Shown: positions 20,630-32,570 of the stretch, piece after piece
Layout of the letters: each line of letters starts with the position of its first letter
How positions within the stretch are numbered: position 1 is the stretch's first letter
Assembly (NCBI GenBank): GCA_000151295.1
Contig: GG745344.1
Span: 713,043 to 777,042 of the forward strand
From: Allomyces macrogynus ATCC 38327
Lineage: Eukaryota > Blastocladiomycota > Blastocladiomycetes > Blastocladiales > Blastocladiaceae
Direction of reading: 5' to 3'
DNA: 64,000 bases
Position numbers and translations under genes: made by a program
Notes under the pieces: generated by a model
The model's input: only the letters and a program-made list of their open reading frames with translations
Told to the model about the DNA's origin: nothing
Databases searched by the model: none

Positions 20630-23600
20630 TTACTGGGGGCGGGTCGCGTGCGACTTCTGCATGTAGGGCGACAAGAACTCGAAGAAGGCAAACTGCGACG
20701 GCGACGTGCCATACCGGTAGACGAAACGCGACGCGAGGTACGCGCCGAAAATAGCGCGCGTGTACGACTCGGGCACGCGCGACAGAATCGTGTCCAGGCC
20801 GAGCTGCTTTTGCAAGAGCTTGGGCAGCGCCTCTTGCAGGACGGTTTCGCGCAGCACCTTATTCTCCCACAGCGCCGTCGTCTCGAGTTCCCCGGAAAGC
20901 TTGACGATCGCGACCGACAGGTTGTCGGCAATGATGGCCTTGGGCGCACCGGTACGCTGCGACTCGGCCCAGATGAGCTCAAATTCGTCGGCGGCGTTGC
21001 GCTCGATAATATCCTGCACCTCCTCGACGTACTTGGCGTAGAAGGCGGGCGTCTTGCCGTCCTTGACGCACATGTGCTGCTCGAACTCGACGTCGTTAAA
21101 CGACAGCGCGGCCAGCACCTCGAGCGACGACGACGTGACGCCGCCCTTGTTGGCCGAGGCATCCTTGATGATCACGGCGCCGGCCTTTTCGAGACGCAAA
21201 CGTGCTTCTTGGGTGAAGAAGAGGTTGGCACCTTCGACAATGTACTTGAAGCGCGGCTCGCCACTCGCGGTCAAGAGCCGGTGCACGTTGTTGATGTCGA
21301 CGGCTTCCGGGCGACCGCCGCACGGCACAAACAGCGTCGCCGTGTAGTCCTCCTTGAGGTGGAACTCATTGCGGAACTGCAGACCGTTGGGCACGACCGT
21401 GCTATCGGGCAGCGTCACGTCGTTGTCGTCGACGAGCACGCGGAACCCTTGAGACGAGAGCTTCTTGACGTCAAAGTGGCTGATCATCTTGCGCGCCTTG
21501 GCGAGACGCGTCAGCTCGGCGCGGTCGATCCCAACCGGGTCGTAGAGCACACCGGAACCGTCGACAATGCCGACCGTCTTGTCCTTGGAAATGAGAATCT
21601 CGTTGGACCCGAGATCACCGTCGGGCCCACCGGTCTGCATCTTGGTGCAATCTTCTTCCTTGATGTTCAGCTTCTTGAGGATGCCGAGCACATACTGGTG
21701 CACCGACCGGGTCGTCATGCCGTAGATATCGTGCGGGATCCCACCCAACGACTGCGACTTACCGGTCGTGAAGGCCTTCCAGAACGAGGCACCGCGTTGG
21801 CGAGCGTGCTGCGAGGCCCAGTCCATGAAGTCGGCGGTCCCTTCGTCCGGGCCAAAGAAGAGGATCTCGGGCTTGCCGTACAGGTCAACGATCTTCTCCT
21901 TGATTCCCGGCGACTGGCCGGCGATCAGGAGGTCGAGCATCGCATCGACATACTTTTCAAAGGCCACGCGCGGCTTGTCCTGCGCCGCCAAGTCGAGCAG
22001 AATAGTACCCTTACTGCCGCTCTCGGGCAAGTTTTTGTTCTTGTTGGTCTGGACGGAGGCGAGCTGGTAGTTCTCGTCGAAAAGCGAGCGCAAGTTGATG
22101 GAGTAGGCCTCGGCGTTGCGGGAGCGGACCATGCGGATGCCACCGCGAGCCACGTCGGCGAAACGCACGTGGAAGCCGCGGAACTCGGCACCGACGACCA
22201 AGAACAGACCGTAGGGCTTGAGCGGGTACTCAATTGCCGGCAGGAACGACGGGTCGAGGCGGAACGAGAGCGCGACCTTGGTAGGCTGGTAGAAGTTGGT
22301 CTTGAGGACGTGCTGGTTGAACGTCAGGAATGACTCAAAGACCATCTGCTCGTGCGCGTTCGAGACCGTCTTCTTGATGAGCGCGAGCAGCTGCGCGTCG
22401 GTCAGGACGTGGTCGGTGCGAATGCGCTGGTAAGACAGTGACGGGCGGATCGACGACTCCTTTTGGCCGACGTAGTGCGTCATGGCAAAGTTGATGTAGA
22501 GCGCCTTGACGAGGTCCGGGTAGAGCTTGATAATCTCCAAGATGTACTCGCGCGTGAACGTGTCCGACCGCAGCCGCTTCTTGATCTTGGTCAGCACCTC
22601 GACGTGGGCCGAGTTGGCGCCGTCGAGCAGGTTCGTGAGCGTCGCGTACTCGCCACCGAGACGATTCAGGAAGTGCTGCGAGAAAATCCACGCGACATAG
22701 CCGTAAATGGCCTCCTGCACCGAGAGCTTGCCCGTCTGGAAGAAGGTCTGCAGCGGCGTGGTCGGCAGACAGAAGATGAGCGACGCCTCCTTCATAATCT
22801 GGAAGATGCTCGACTCGATCGGCGGCGCCTTCGAGTTGGGGATCGGGTTCAGGTAAAGCGACATAATCGTGACGCCGTTGGCAAACTGCTCAACGTATTT
22901 CCTGGAAGTGGGTGAAAAGGGAGTGGTGCCGTTGGTCAGCCAACCGCTCTGATCTCGAACTGATCACCCTTTTGCAAACCGAAAAAACACGCGTACCTCG
23001 TCGAGAACAGGTCGTAGTAGTGGTACAGGTCCGACATGGCCGAGAAGAAGTGGCGCGTCGACTGCTGGCGATAGCCAATGACGATGCGCTTTTCGCGCGA
23101 GCCCTCGACCTCGAACAGCTCAATGACGGGCCCCGTGCGCTGCAGCACCTGGCGCATAATGTTCTCGTAGACTTCGAGCGTGTGCTCGGTCGCCTTTTCG
23201 AGGAACGCCTTGTCGGCAACAAGACGAATGTCGGTCGCCTCCTCGGGCGTCGGGTCGGGCTTGACAAAGTTACACTTTTCGACGAAGTAGCAACGCAGCT
23301 GCGTGGCCATACTGCTCGAAACCGTGCCGAGCGAGCGGTAGGTCTCGAGACGGAACGCGCCCGTCGACGCGTTGGCACTGTCGAGGTACTTGGCATCGAT
23401 ACGACGCTCAACCTGCGGGCCCGTCGTCGTCGACACGCCGGGGCGCGACGTGTGGATGTAGACGGCCGACGAATCCGTCTCGCGCTCAAGGTTGATGTCG
23501 AGCACCGACTGGTTCTTGGTGAACGCGAAAATCTTGGCGCCGTAAAGCGCCATGATGTGGTTGGCAATCGTGTCGACGGGCTCGAGCATGAAGTACATGT

Positions 23601-23991
23601 CGTCGATGCCGAGGTTCCTGGAAAATGCGTGCGTTTGTGCGACGGTCAGTTTTCCGCAATGGTTCGCATTTTCGCTCAATTTTCCGGCCCATCGTCAACC
23701 GACCGTCCTGATGTCGCCGGCTCGGCGCGAAGCCGTTGCGCCCGCGTGAGAAAACAAGCGACAGTGTCGATTGCTGCGCGCACGGCGAGCAACAGCGGTT
23801 CGAGTGTGGACGAGGAAAAAGCCAGAATGGAATACGAACGTGTAGAACCACTGAACCTCGTTCTGAACGAGCTCCTTGGGCAAGAAGCCCTTCTCGGCAA
23901 TGTAGGCCGCGACCTTGAGCATCTGCTCCTGCTTGCCGTCAAACACGTTCTCCGTGTAGCCGGGGTGGTTGGCGGACGGCTTGGTGTTCAT
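20630..23991 (-). CDS. NAD-specific glutamate dehydrogenase (large, GDH2 type)
   Basis: Exons 23991-23840, 23617-22997 and 22901-20630 join to 1,014 residues, the size of the ~115-kDa class found in fungi. The enzyme oxidises glutamate to 2-oxoglutarate and ammonium with NAD and is catabolic. Visible features are the N-terminal GYTENVFDGKQEQM typical of Gdh2, the ADVARGGIRMVRSRN substrate-domain loop, the GSKGTILLD block, and YGKPEILFFGPDEGTADFM. These are followed by YGMTTRSVHQYVLG, the dinucleotide-binding GGPDGDLGSNEI, and VPCGGRPEAVDINN. The first intron has a GTTCGT donor. A TATAAAA on the minus strand at 24211-24205, some 214 bases before the ATG, is a candidate core promoter. A truncated relative lies 5 kb away at 14576-15980. 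Confidence 0.95.
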
Positions 23992-25704
23992 GGTGATGGC
24001 GGGCTCGTCGGCGGGCGTCGGGTCGGTCGAGAAAATGAGAGTACTGGTGCAGGCCAGCGGCGGCGAGCAAAATCGGTGCGAGCAAACGCAAAGACGATCA
24101 CACGTCTTTCTTGGTGCGAGTTGCAGCGAAAGAAGAGGAGAGGGGTGAGGTGAGCGGAGGACCGCAGGCTGGAGAGGAGCAAATGGAATGGGGACGTCGT
24201 GGCCTTTTATACCGCCAATGTCGTTGACCAGCTCGAAACACGGTCACGACATCCCAGCAGCTCGGACCCAGACTTGCCAGCGGCACCAAGGAAAAAAGTT
24301 GGCGCGTTGGCCCCGCTTCCGCCCGCTTCCTCCACAACGCCGCCGCAGCGGGTCGGTGGTGGCCACGCTGGCCACGCGCGCCGCGCGCGCTCGCAGTGGT
24401 GGGGCGGCGGCGTGCTGGGGACCCTTTGGAGACGTGTTCGCGTGGGCGAATGGCGGCGCGCCAGCACGACTGGATTGGCCGGCTGTCGATGCACGCGCGT
24501 CTCGCGCCGTGTTGAGTGCGTGCTCGTGGCTGTTGGGGCCAAAACCTGGTTGTGGCGACTGCGGTGCCAGTGGATGGCGTGTATTTTGGGCTTGGATTTG
24601 GGCTTGCCCTGCGGCCTGCGTGGCCAAGAATAAGAACAGAACAACGAAACGCACATGCAACTGTCTGATCGCACACTTTTGCCCGTGAGATAAAATTGCT
24701 GCAGAAGACTGCATCTTGCATCTCAAAAGGGGCCAAAGCGGAGAAGAAAATAGGTTTGGGTTCAGGAAAAGGCGGGCAAATTGAGCGATGCAGGCCATCG
24801 ACACGAACGACACGAAAAAAATAACATTATTGCTTGTCAAGTCCCCTCCAGCCCCATCCCCTTCCATCTCACGCCAGTCTCGCGCTCGACGACGCGTTGT
24901 CGACGCGTCGTTGCGCCGCGATGTCGTTTTGCTTGAGCACCGCGCTCCCTCCACCGAAGAACGAAACAGCACTGTCCCACCTGTCTCGACCAGAGCATCA
25001 CGTTCGTGCGCAACACAGGGAACCCGTCTTTCGAACACGAACTGGCGCTGGTCTGCCGTGGTGTTTGAGCTTGAGGAACTGTGGTTGCAGGTGTAACAAT
25101 GGCGCGCGGACCTGGCGCCCCCTCATTATTTACCCTGGTCGCCACAGCGATAGAGCATCGCTGCCATCGCTCGGTGATCAAGGAAGGCTACGTGGGGCGG
25201 CGCCGCCGCCCTTGTGGGCCGGCCAGCTGGATTGATCACGGATTGATGGCACGTTGCTGTTGGGGATGCAGGCCTGTGGAGGGCGGCGCTGCAGAGCGAT
25301 GCCATCCCCCGCCAAAACAAAAAAGCGGGATGCGCGTCATGGGTCGAAGGGACCCAGCGGTTTCTCTTTGTTCGCATGGGGGTAAACGGGCCACGGCGGG
25401 TTGAGCGCCGGTAATGGGTGCTGGGTGCAGTCTGGCAAGCTGGCTTTGTTGGCCGTCTGGAGAACACAAGCGGCCACACACTGTCAGACGGCCACCCAAA
25501 CCAAGCCCGAACGACAGCTCTGGCTGAGTGCCGAGCAGTGCGGGTAGTTAGCGAGGTACGATGCTCGCTTTAATGGAGATGCGCCAGTTGCAAAATGCAA
25601 GTACAGCCAGCAACGGGCATGACAGGACAGCCCGCCTCGACGGGGCGCTCCCGCCAGGGCCAAAAAGAGAGAACCGCAACTGCGCGGCAAGCACTCACCT
25701 GATC
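23992..25704. promoter_or_regulatory. divergent intergenic region, GDH2-type / TAF1C-like genes
   Basis: This 1.7-kb stretch lies between head-to-head start codons. A minus-strand TATAAAA (24211-24205) faces the dehydrogenase. No other gene is supported; the frames here are arginine-rich shadows. The length leaves room for long 5' UTRs or an unrecognised short transcript. Confidence 0.5.
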
Positions 25705-28700
25705 ATGTCAACAGAAATCAACCACGACGACGAGCACCACGACGACGAGCTTCCGCAATTGCCGAGTACCAGCAATGCGCCTAGCCTGCACGCCGCCGAC
25801 TTTGGTCGGGCGGTCGGCTGTGTTTATGTTGGACAAGGCCAATGGCAGTTCCAAAGACCGGTCGAGCAAACAGTAACGCAACCAGAACTCGGTCAATATG
25901 ACGAGGAAAGGCATGATCAGGACAATGGAAGCGCGGCAGGTAGGTTATGTTTGCCTGTTTTCGCGGGTTTCGCAGCCTTTTGACCCGCCAGGACCCCGCT
26001 AGTCACGAATGAGGTGCAGGAGTGGGCCCCACTTGACGGCCCAAGGCTCTTGAGCGTGCCGGCCGACAGCGCAAGTCACGCTCAGGCCCCACCGTACGTG
26101 CCACCGATCAAGAATGTGGCCGTCGGGCAAGCATCCTTGTTTGCAGTACGTGCATATGATCATTCAGCCACGTCGGCGACACAGATTGACCATTCATCGC
26201 GCTAGGTGCATCTCCTGGAGCGCACTCACCCGGACGTGCAAGTACCGATCGATCTGCTCTCCTCGTTGGCTGTCGAGGACGCGCACCAAATTGCGCAGCA
26301 AGACTTTCACGCTCGCGACCACGGCAACTGTCTCTATCTTTGCGCCGCGCCCAATGGCTCGGCTCTCGGCCAATCGACAAACTCGAGCAGTGCCGCTTCT
26401 GCGAGAAGTCTGGCCGCGACGGCTTCTCTGCTCCTGTTCCACCCGTCGGCTGACCGGACCGGCGCGCTGCTGTCGGTGCTCGACGTGCCAAACCGAAAAC
26501 CCAGAGACGCACCCACCCGTGTGGTCAAGTCCACAGTCATTTATCACCGGTCCAATCTCGCTGCTCGAATCATGCAGCTTTCCGTCTCGCTCATGACCTC
26601 GACGACGCTGTTCGATGCCTCGCCCGACGACACGACCTCGTCGCCGCCGCAACGTGCTTTGGTCGCGCTGCGATACCCGAATACCGTCGTGCTCCTGCTC
26701 GTCGAGATGCATGGTCACGGCGATTGCACGTCGAGCGTTGCCGACCAGCTCGAATTCGACGACCTGATCGCTGTCGCAGCCTCGCCCTTTTCCCGATCCG
26801 AAGTCCTGATTGCCACCCGCCGCCACGTCTTTCTCTGGCGGCAAAAGGGCTTGCAGGGGCGCTTGCGCATCGTGCACACGTTCACCGAAGAGCCATCGTC
26901 CGAGCCGCTCGTGAGCGCGGGCGTGATCTGGTCGGCGTCGCCGCGGTGGGCCTATGCGTATTGCGGCCCCTTGCTCGTCGAAATCGATGTGCGCGCGCCC
27001 AAAGGCGACGATTTGACCGCCGTCCGGACCGCCGGCACCGTTGACGACCCGATCTTGGCCGTCGAGAGCTCGCGCGACTTTGTCGTTGCCGTCACGAGCA
27101 CACACGCCGTCTATTTCTACACGCGGTTTCCCGGCCCGCCGGCGCTCACGGTCGCGCACCATGCCGGCCGCGGCGTCAAGGCGCAGCCGCTGATCACGCA
27201 CATGGGCGCGCGGGTTTTGCTCGTGGGCGGGTTCTGGCAAGCGCATTGCACTGCGATGCAGGTAGCGCTGACCACGACGGCCATGATTGCACCGGACATG
27301 GTCGCGAACGACGACACGTCCAAGGAAGCGGTCGTTCCAGGTGCCCGGATTGTGATGTCGCCCGTGCCGCTGCCGAACCTGTGCACGACGACGCACGACT
27401 CGGTCGCGCCGTTCCGCGACGTGGCGCGCAGCATTCTATGGCCCGACACGCCGCCGCTCATTGGACTCGCTGGCGCGTGGGTTACTGTTGGGGACGCTGA
27501 CCAAGTATACGTGACCGTGCAGCTCGTGGAAGGCGCGCAGTTTGTAGTCCAGACGTTTACCAACGTCGCTCGCGATACTCTCGCGTCACACCGTGACGTG
27601 ACGGTTCCTGTTCCGGCACCCGCGCCGGAAACAACGTGTCTCGACGTTGCACCCGGAATCCGGCGCCGGCTCAAGCTGCGCGGCGATCCGTGGCAACTCT
27701 TGGCGCAAGTGCGTGCCGAGGTCATGGCTGACGATCCTGACGCTAAGTTTGTGGGATCGTTGGAAGTGCCCGTCGACAAGGTCCCGCCGTCGGTGCCCGC
27801 GCTTTTGCTTGGTAAGGTCGCAATCACTGCCGACGATGGCTGCCCGCCCGTCATCGACGTAGGTGCGCTGTTCCCGAACGAGGACCTAGACGAATCGGCG
27901 GCCGCCCTGCACGGGCTCGTGGACGGACTGCGCGAAGCGCTGCTTGACGCGGCCAACACGTTCCGCCAGCACCACAACCCCGCCGACAGGTCCCAGCCCG
28001 ACACTGATTCGTCGACCACCGCCGTCCCGCTCGTTCACTCGGGCCTCTTCAAGAACTCCGTCCGCCAAACCGCCGCGCCGTCCGTGACCGTGCGCCGGCT
28101 CACGACCGCGTGGGGCCAGCACAAGGCCGGCGTCGACCCCGCGGCACCGCCCATGGTCGACCAGAAACCGCGCTTTCGGCTCCGCGGCGCCGCCAAGCTA
28201 TCGGGCGCTCGGTCGAGTCAGCGTGCGCCGCCGAGCATCATGTCCCGTGCGACCTTGTCGCAGCCACCCGCGATTGCCATGTCGCAGCCCACGCCGGGAC
28301 GGTCGCAAGTGACGACGTTGTCGCAGCCGCCAGCGCTCTCGCAACCACCGTCCTTGTCCCTGTCGCAGCCGGCGCGGCGGTCTGGGTTCGGGGCGTCCAT
28401 GTCGCGCCCTTCGACCGCGGTGGCCGGGTTCGGGACGTCACGCCCATCGACGACGGTTGCGGGATTTGGCTCTTCACGGCCGTCCACGTCGGTCGCGGGG
28501 TTCGGGTCGCAGCTGACGCGCATCGCTGGGTTCGGTACGGCATCGCAGCCAGCGACACCTGCTCGCGCGGGGTTCTCGGCCATGGGACCCCCCACCACCA
28601 CGCCCGCACTCGCAGACTTACGCACGGTCGCGGCCGCATCGCGCGCGTCGCAGGCCACCGCGTTCTGGCCGGGTCTGGCAACACCACCGCCGCCGCCAGC

Positions 28701-29094
28701 GGCAGCAAGTGCCCCAGAGCCAGCACTCGGCCCTCGGCCGTCGTCGCGGCAAGGGTGGAACGCCGGGTTTGCGCGAATCGAGTCCCGTCAGTCGATGTCG
28801 CAACCGCTGCCCGCAACGGGCAGTGCCGGGTTTGCTCAAGCCGCGCCGTTGGCGTCGCAGCCGGCCCCGGGGGCCACCGGACCGCATCGGTCCGCGACGC
28901 CCACGTTCGGGTTCTCGCAGCCGCCGCCGTCCTCAGCGTCGCAGCCACCGCCGGCATCGCAAGGTGGGTCGTTTGGGTTCGGGTTCGCGGGTCTGCTGGC
29001 GAGCCGGCCGTCGTCGCAGGGCGCGTCGCAGTCGTGGGAGACGATGGGGGTCGCGACACCGCCGCGGAAAAAGAAGCGGACGCAGGGGTTTTGA
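25705..29094 (+). CDS. TAF1C/Rrn6-like RNA polymerase I initiation factor
   Basis: Three exons fit in phase: 25705-25939 (donor GTAGGT), 26003-26145 (donor GTACGT) and 26206-29094, for about 1,088 residues. The third exon begins at a splice site, not at a start codon. Rrn6/TAF1C is a subunit of the SL1/core factor that recruits Pol I to rDNA promoters. Supporting features are an N-terminal block with GQGQWQF, a beta-rich central region compatible with WD-like blades (HVFLWRQ, AYAYCGPLLVEIDV, AVYFYTRFPG), and a long disordered C-terminus of SQP repeats. There are many LSQPP/SQPA units and five xAGFG units. The end, PPRKKKRTQGF, matches the basic KKxRxGF terminus shared by Rrn6 and TAF1C proteins. 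The body is divergent, so the call leans on the C-terminus and overall architecture. Confidence 0.65.
28246..29040 (+). repeat. SQP / AGFG low-complexity coding repeats
   Basis: The C-terminal coding part of the Pol I factor contains repeated SQPP units and runs of SRPSTxVAGFG. The repetition is visible in both DNA and protein. Confidence 0.7.
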
Positions 29095-29573
29095 GGTGGG
29101 GGCGGAGGGCGTGTTAGTTTTTGTTGAATGAATGGATTTGGTTTGAATAGTGTTCTGACCAAGCGCGGTCACGCGTCGCGGCGTCAGACGAACACCAGGA
29201 GAGCACGAAGGGCGCGGCAAGTGGCGGTGCATTGTCGAAAAGGAGCACGGTGAGGAGCTTGACATGCCCCCTTACAAGTGACCCAAGCACGTCGAAGACG
29301 CCGAAGACGCCGAAGACCTTGTACAGGCCCATTCGAACAGGCGAAACTGTTTTGAACGTCGATAATCGTGCTAAGGCGCGAGAAGAGCAGAGCGAACCCG
29401 CTCTATACGACCACATTCTTGGTCATAAAAATTCTTCGATTGATGAACATTAGTCGGTTGCTTTACACCCTTGAGCAGCGATCCGAGCAACACGCGCAGT
29501 ACGAGAGGCAAATCGCTATGATTTTGACCTATATTGGCAATCGGAGCCGTGATGAACGCTCGCAGCAACCACT
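29095..29573. other. 3' flanks of convergent genes
   Basis: Short, somewhat AT-richer stretch between the Pol I factor and the NDUFB11 gene. A CGAAGACGC short tandem repeat (about four units) lies near 29294-29320. No gene was recognised. Confidence 0.45.
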
Positions 29574-30166
29574 CTACTCGTCCTCCTGGAACAGGCCGCT
29601 CTCGGCCAACCGGCGCTCGGCCTCCTTGCGGGCCCACGTTTGCACGCTACACGGCGGAAAGGAAAGAGCGTGGGTCAGCATCGGCATTGCCGCACAAGGA
29701 GATTGACCAGGCCGCGATGGGGGTGAAGACGCCATGACCAAAGCATGGCCTGATCCATGGTCAGGGTTTATCGCCACGGCCTCTCTCGACCACCACCACA
29801 CTGAAATGGCTGTGCAAAAACGGATCGTACTTGGTGTCGGGCTTGAAGTACAGGCCAACAGCGGCAAACGCCATGCCGCCGCCCATGAAGATGAGGTAGA
29901 GATCCTCCCACCAGTCCTTGACGCGCTTCTGGCCGGCCGCGAGGGGCTACACGGTGTGGTCGGTTCGTTGTCGGATGAGCCTTTGCGTGACGGGTTCATT
30001 CCGCCGCCATACGGCGAGGAGGACGAGGAGTTGAATTGTCCACCACCTTCTCGTTGAACAGGTAACCAGACGGCTCGTAGAAGTGCTCGCCACCAGCGCG
30101 CGGAGTCGGGACGCGCGTGCGCGTCGAGAGGGCCGAGACTCGGCCGAGGGCGGCAAGGAGCGACAT
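29574..30166 (-). CDS. Complex I subunit NDUFB11 (ESSS)
   Basis: Exons 30166-30047, 29946-29831 and 29646-29574 join to 102 residues, including a short N-terminal targeting-like stretch (MSLLAALGRVSALSTRTR). This is an accessory subunit of the distal membrane arm of mitochondrial NADH:ubiquinone oxidoreductase. The product reads EPSGYLFNEKPLAAGQKR, then VKDWWEDLYLIFMGGGMAF with a single membrane segment, then FKPDTNVQTWARKEAERR. The LFNxKPLxxGQKR and PDxxxxxWxRxEAERR motifs are the family hallmarks (human: YLPDYRMKEWSRREAERL). Donors are GTGGTG and GTACGA. It lies head to head with the Tap42 gene, 277 bases away. Confidence 0.88.
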
Positions 30167-30443
30167 GTTGGGTCGAGTGCGGATAGTTGACGGCGGTGGA
30201 GACGGTCGGGTCGCGATCCAAATCGTGCTGCAGCAGCTGGTTGCAAATGATGGGTGCCGACGCTCGATTCGCCTTGCTTCAAAGCATCACGTGTAAAAAA
30301 GGGCGATCTTGACGTGCGGTGGATGTTGGTCAGGTGAGCGCTTCACGGTCTTCGTCTGCCCCAAAATTCACTCCTGCTCGTCAAGTCAAGTCAAGTCTTC
30401 TGCTCTGCAACTGTCGGCACTCGATTCCCAGTACCAAGAAACC
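30167..30443. promoter_or_regulatory. bidirectional promoter, NDUFB11 / Tap42-like
   Basis: 277 bases between two divergent start codons. A short direct repeat (TCAAG, three copies) lies near 30379-30393. No TATA box was recognised. Confidence 0.5.
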
Positions 30444-31915
30444 ATGATCTCCGCATCCGGACCAAACGCCGGGCAGAACGACGACATTGTGAACCCTCTC
30501 GCCAAGCTGGCCCTGGCCGACAACGACGGCGACGTGGCCACATCCTCGCCGCACGCTCTGTTCCTGTCGGCTGTGGCCCGCCTGGCTGACGCCAGTGCCG
30601 ACGACGCGGCAGCCCGCGCCGCCGTGGCCCGGTTGACGACCTGTGCCGACCGTGTGCACGCGCAACGGCTGTTTTCCACGAACGAGGCGCTCGACGATGT
30701 CAAGACGACCGACCTGCCGCTGCTCCTGGTGCATGCGTACTTGGCCGACGCGTACGGCCGGTTGCGGACGGACGGGCCGCAAGCGCGGCTCGCGACGGTC
30801 AAGACAATTCAGGTAATTGCGCGCCCAAACTCCGTTTCTTGCCCATGGACCCACACTGATCGCCTGCAATGGGGACCCACAGTCTCAATTCCAGCAATTC
30901 ATGACGCAGTGCGACACGTACGACCTGATCCCGCGCGACGAGCGCAGTTACATGGGCGCCATGGCGCCGCCCGCGGCGGCCAAGCTCGGCGGTGATCAGC
31001 GGCGCGACTTCAAGATTGCGCGGTTCAAGGCATCGCGACAGCGCGAGTCGCTGCTGGCCGAACGCGCAGCACAATTGGGCGATTTCGCGACCCGCCGCGG
31101 CGCCGCGGCAATGATTGCCGCAGCACCGAGCCTGGCCATTGCGACGGGCATCTCCGTCACAACCACAACCTCCGCGCAACCCACCGCCGCCGCCGCTGCT
31201 GCTGCCGACGACGCCGACGCCGACCTCTCCGGCGACGACGAGGCCGTCGCGCGCGACTTCTACCTTCTCCTCGTGCGGCACTGGATCGCCAAGGCCGTCG
31301 ACGAGCTCATCAACCTGCAAGAAGAGCGCGCGCACCTCGACCGGATGGTGCAGGAACCGCCACGCCGGCCGCAACCGTCCTCGTCCTCGTCTTCGGCCGA
31401 CCGCCTCGACGGACCACCGCGGCAGTCGATATTCGCGCGCACAGGCCCGCTGCTCGATAAGGGAGGTCGCCCGCTGCGCCCGTTCACGATCACGAGCCAG
31501 CGCGCGGCGTTGCAGGACCAAGTGTTCCGCCCAGGACATCGGTTGCCGACGATGTCGTTGGATGAGTACCTGGAGGCCGAGATGGCAAGGGGCGGGATTT
31601 TGCCAAGGTGCGTTCGGGTGTGAGTGGACGTGTTTGTGGAAACGGGACTGACCGAACACATCGTGTGGGATTTGTAGGGCCGAGCCGGCACCGGCCAAGA
31701 ACGAGAGCGACGACGACGACGAGGATTCAGACCGCGACGAGGTCGCGGATCGCAAGTTGTACAAGGCACGCAACTGGGATGCGTTTACCGACGGTACGCC
31801 AAACTCTTTGCGATCCTCTCGTTCCGGCGCGTCTTGCCACTCACGGTCGTCTTGCTCTTTCTATTCGCTAGACAATCCGCGAGGGTGGGGGAACCGCGGC
31901 GGCAATCGGGGATGA
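30444..31915 (+). CDS. Tap42/IGBP1 (alpha4) PP2A-associated protein
   Basis: Exons 30444-30812, ~30883-31607, 31678-31793 and 31872-31915 join to about 417 residues. Tap42/alpha4 binds the catalytic subunits of PP2A-type phosphatases and links them to TOR signalling. Evidence is the helical N-terminal half (DLPLLLVHAYLADAYGRL, then QFMTQCDTYDLIPRDER), a central RRDFKIARFKASRQRE block typical of TAP42 proteins, and TMSLDEYLEAEMARG. The C-terminal signature is RNWDAFTDDNPRGWGNRGG, whose last 14 residues come from a 44-base terminal exon. The exon-2 acceptor could be 30883 or, 12 bases later, 30895; both keep the frame. An Ala-rich insertion lies near residues 200-225. Confidence 0.92.
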
Positions 31916-32430
31916 CATGGGCGGCGGCGTCAATGGCCATGTCGTTTGGCGCTGAGCTTGAGCCCATTTTCCAGCCTTTCATGTTGAATACAGCATCAAT
32001 TCTTGGCCAAATTCTCTCGTTTGTGTCGGCCTCGCGGCAGAGTGCTGATGGCCAGTCAACCGCTCACCACGTGGTGGCCAGCATCCGAACCAGACAACAG
32101 GGTGGAGAAGAACGAGAAAAGAACAACGAATTTCATTTGAGAGGTGCCCAATCACTTGATCGGAAAACTGCGATATCCAAACGACCCGGCCCAAGAAGAA
32201 GAGGGTGACAAATCCACAAACGACCCCACGACGACGATCACGAAAATACTGTGCAATGCTACGTGTGCGCTCCCAAGAGGCACGAGAGACGGGGAGGGGA
32301 AACGGCGGACAACTAAAAACGACGCGCGCAAACAAATAGAACGAAATGAGAAACGAAAAGAGTCACGGCCCATACACCCTCATGCGTTGACCCACCTCCT
32401 CACCCCAACCCTTCCCTCCGAGCAACTTCA
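31916..32430. other. 3' flanks of convergent genes
   Basis: Lower-GC stretch between the Tap42 stop and the presumed glycogenin stop. No gene was recognised. Confidence 0.4.
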
Positions 32431-32570
32431 TCACACGCCGCTCGTGCCGCTCACCGCGTCGCGCAGGTATGGGACCAGGTACAGCGTCACGGCGACGGCG
32501 ACGGCCGGGACAAAGTACGCGGCTTGCTTTAAAATCGAATCGGTGCGCTCGGGTGCCGGAACGGGCAGAT
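32431..32570 (-). CDS. Putative terminal membrane-anchor exon of glycogenin gene
   Basis: 140-base open segment preceded by a TAG acceptor and ended by TGA at 32433-32431. It is protein-like ([19 protein letters not shown], then a hydrophobic stretch and [12 protein letters not shown]) and fits phase 1 after the glycogenin linker. Listed separately because the intron is not proven. Confidence 0.55.

Noticed and set aside
20606..22333. 575-codon plus-strand open frame
   Set aside because: Exactly antisense to the glutamate dehydrogenase main exon; translation is charged and motif-free and mirrors the codon bias of the real gene.
26194..27396. 400-codon minus-strand open frame
   Set aside because: Antisense to the Pol I factor exon; arginine-rich with no conserved motif.
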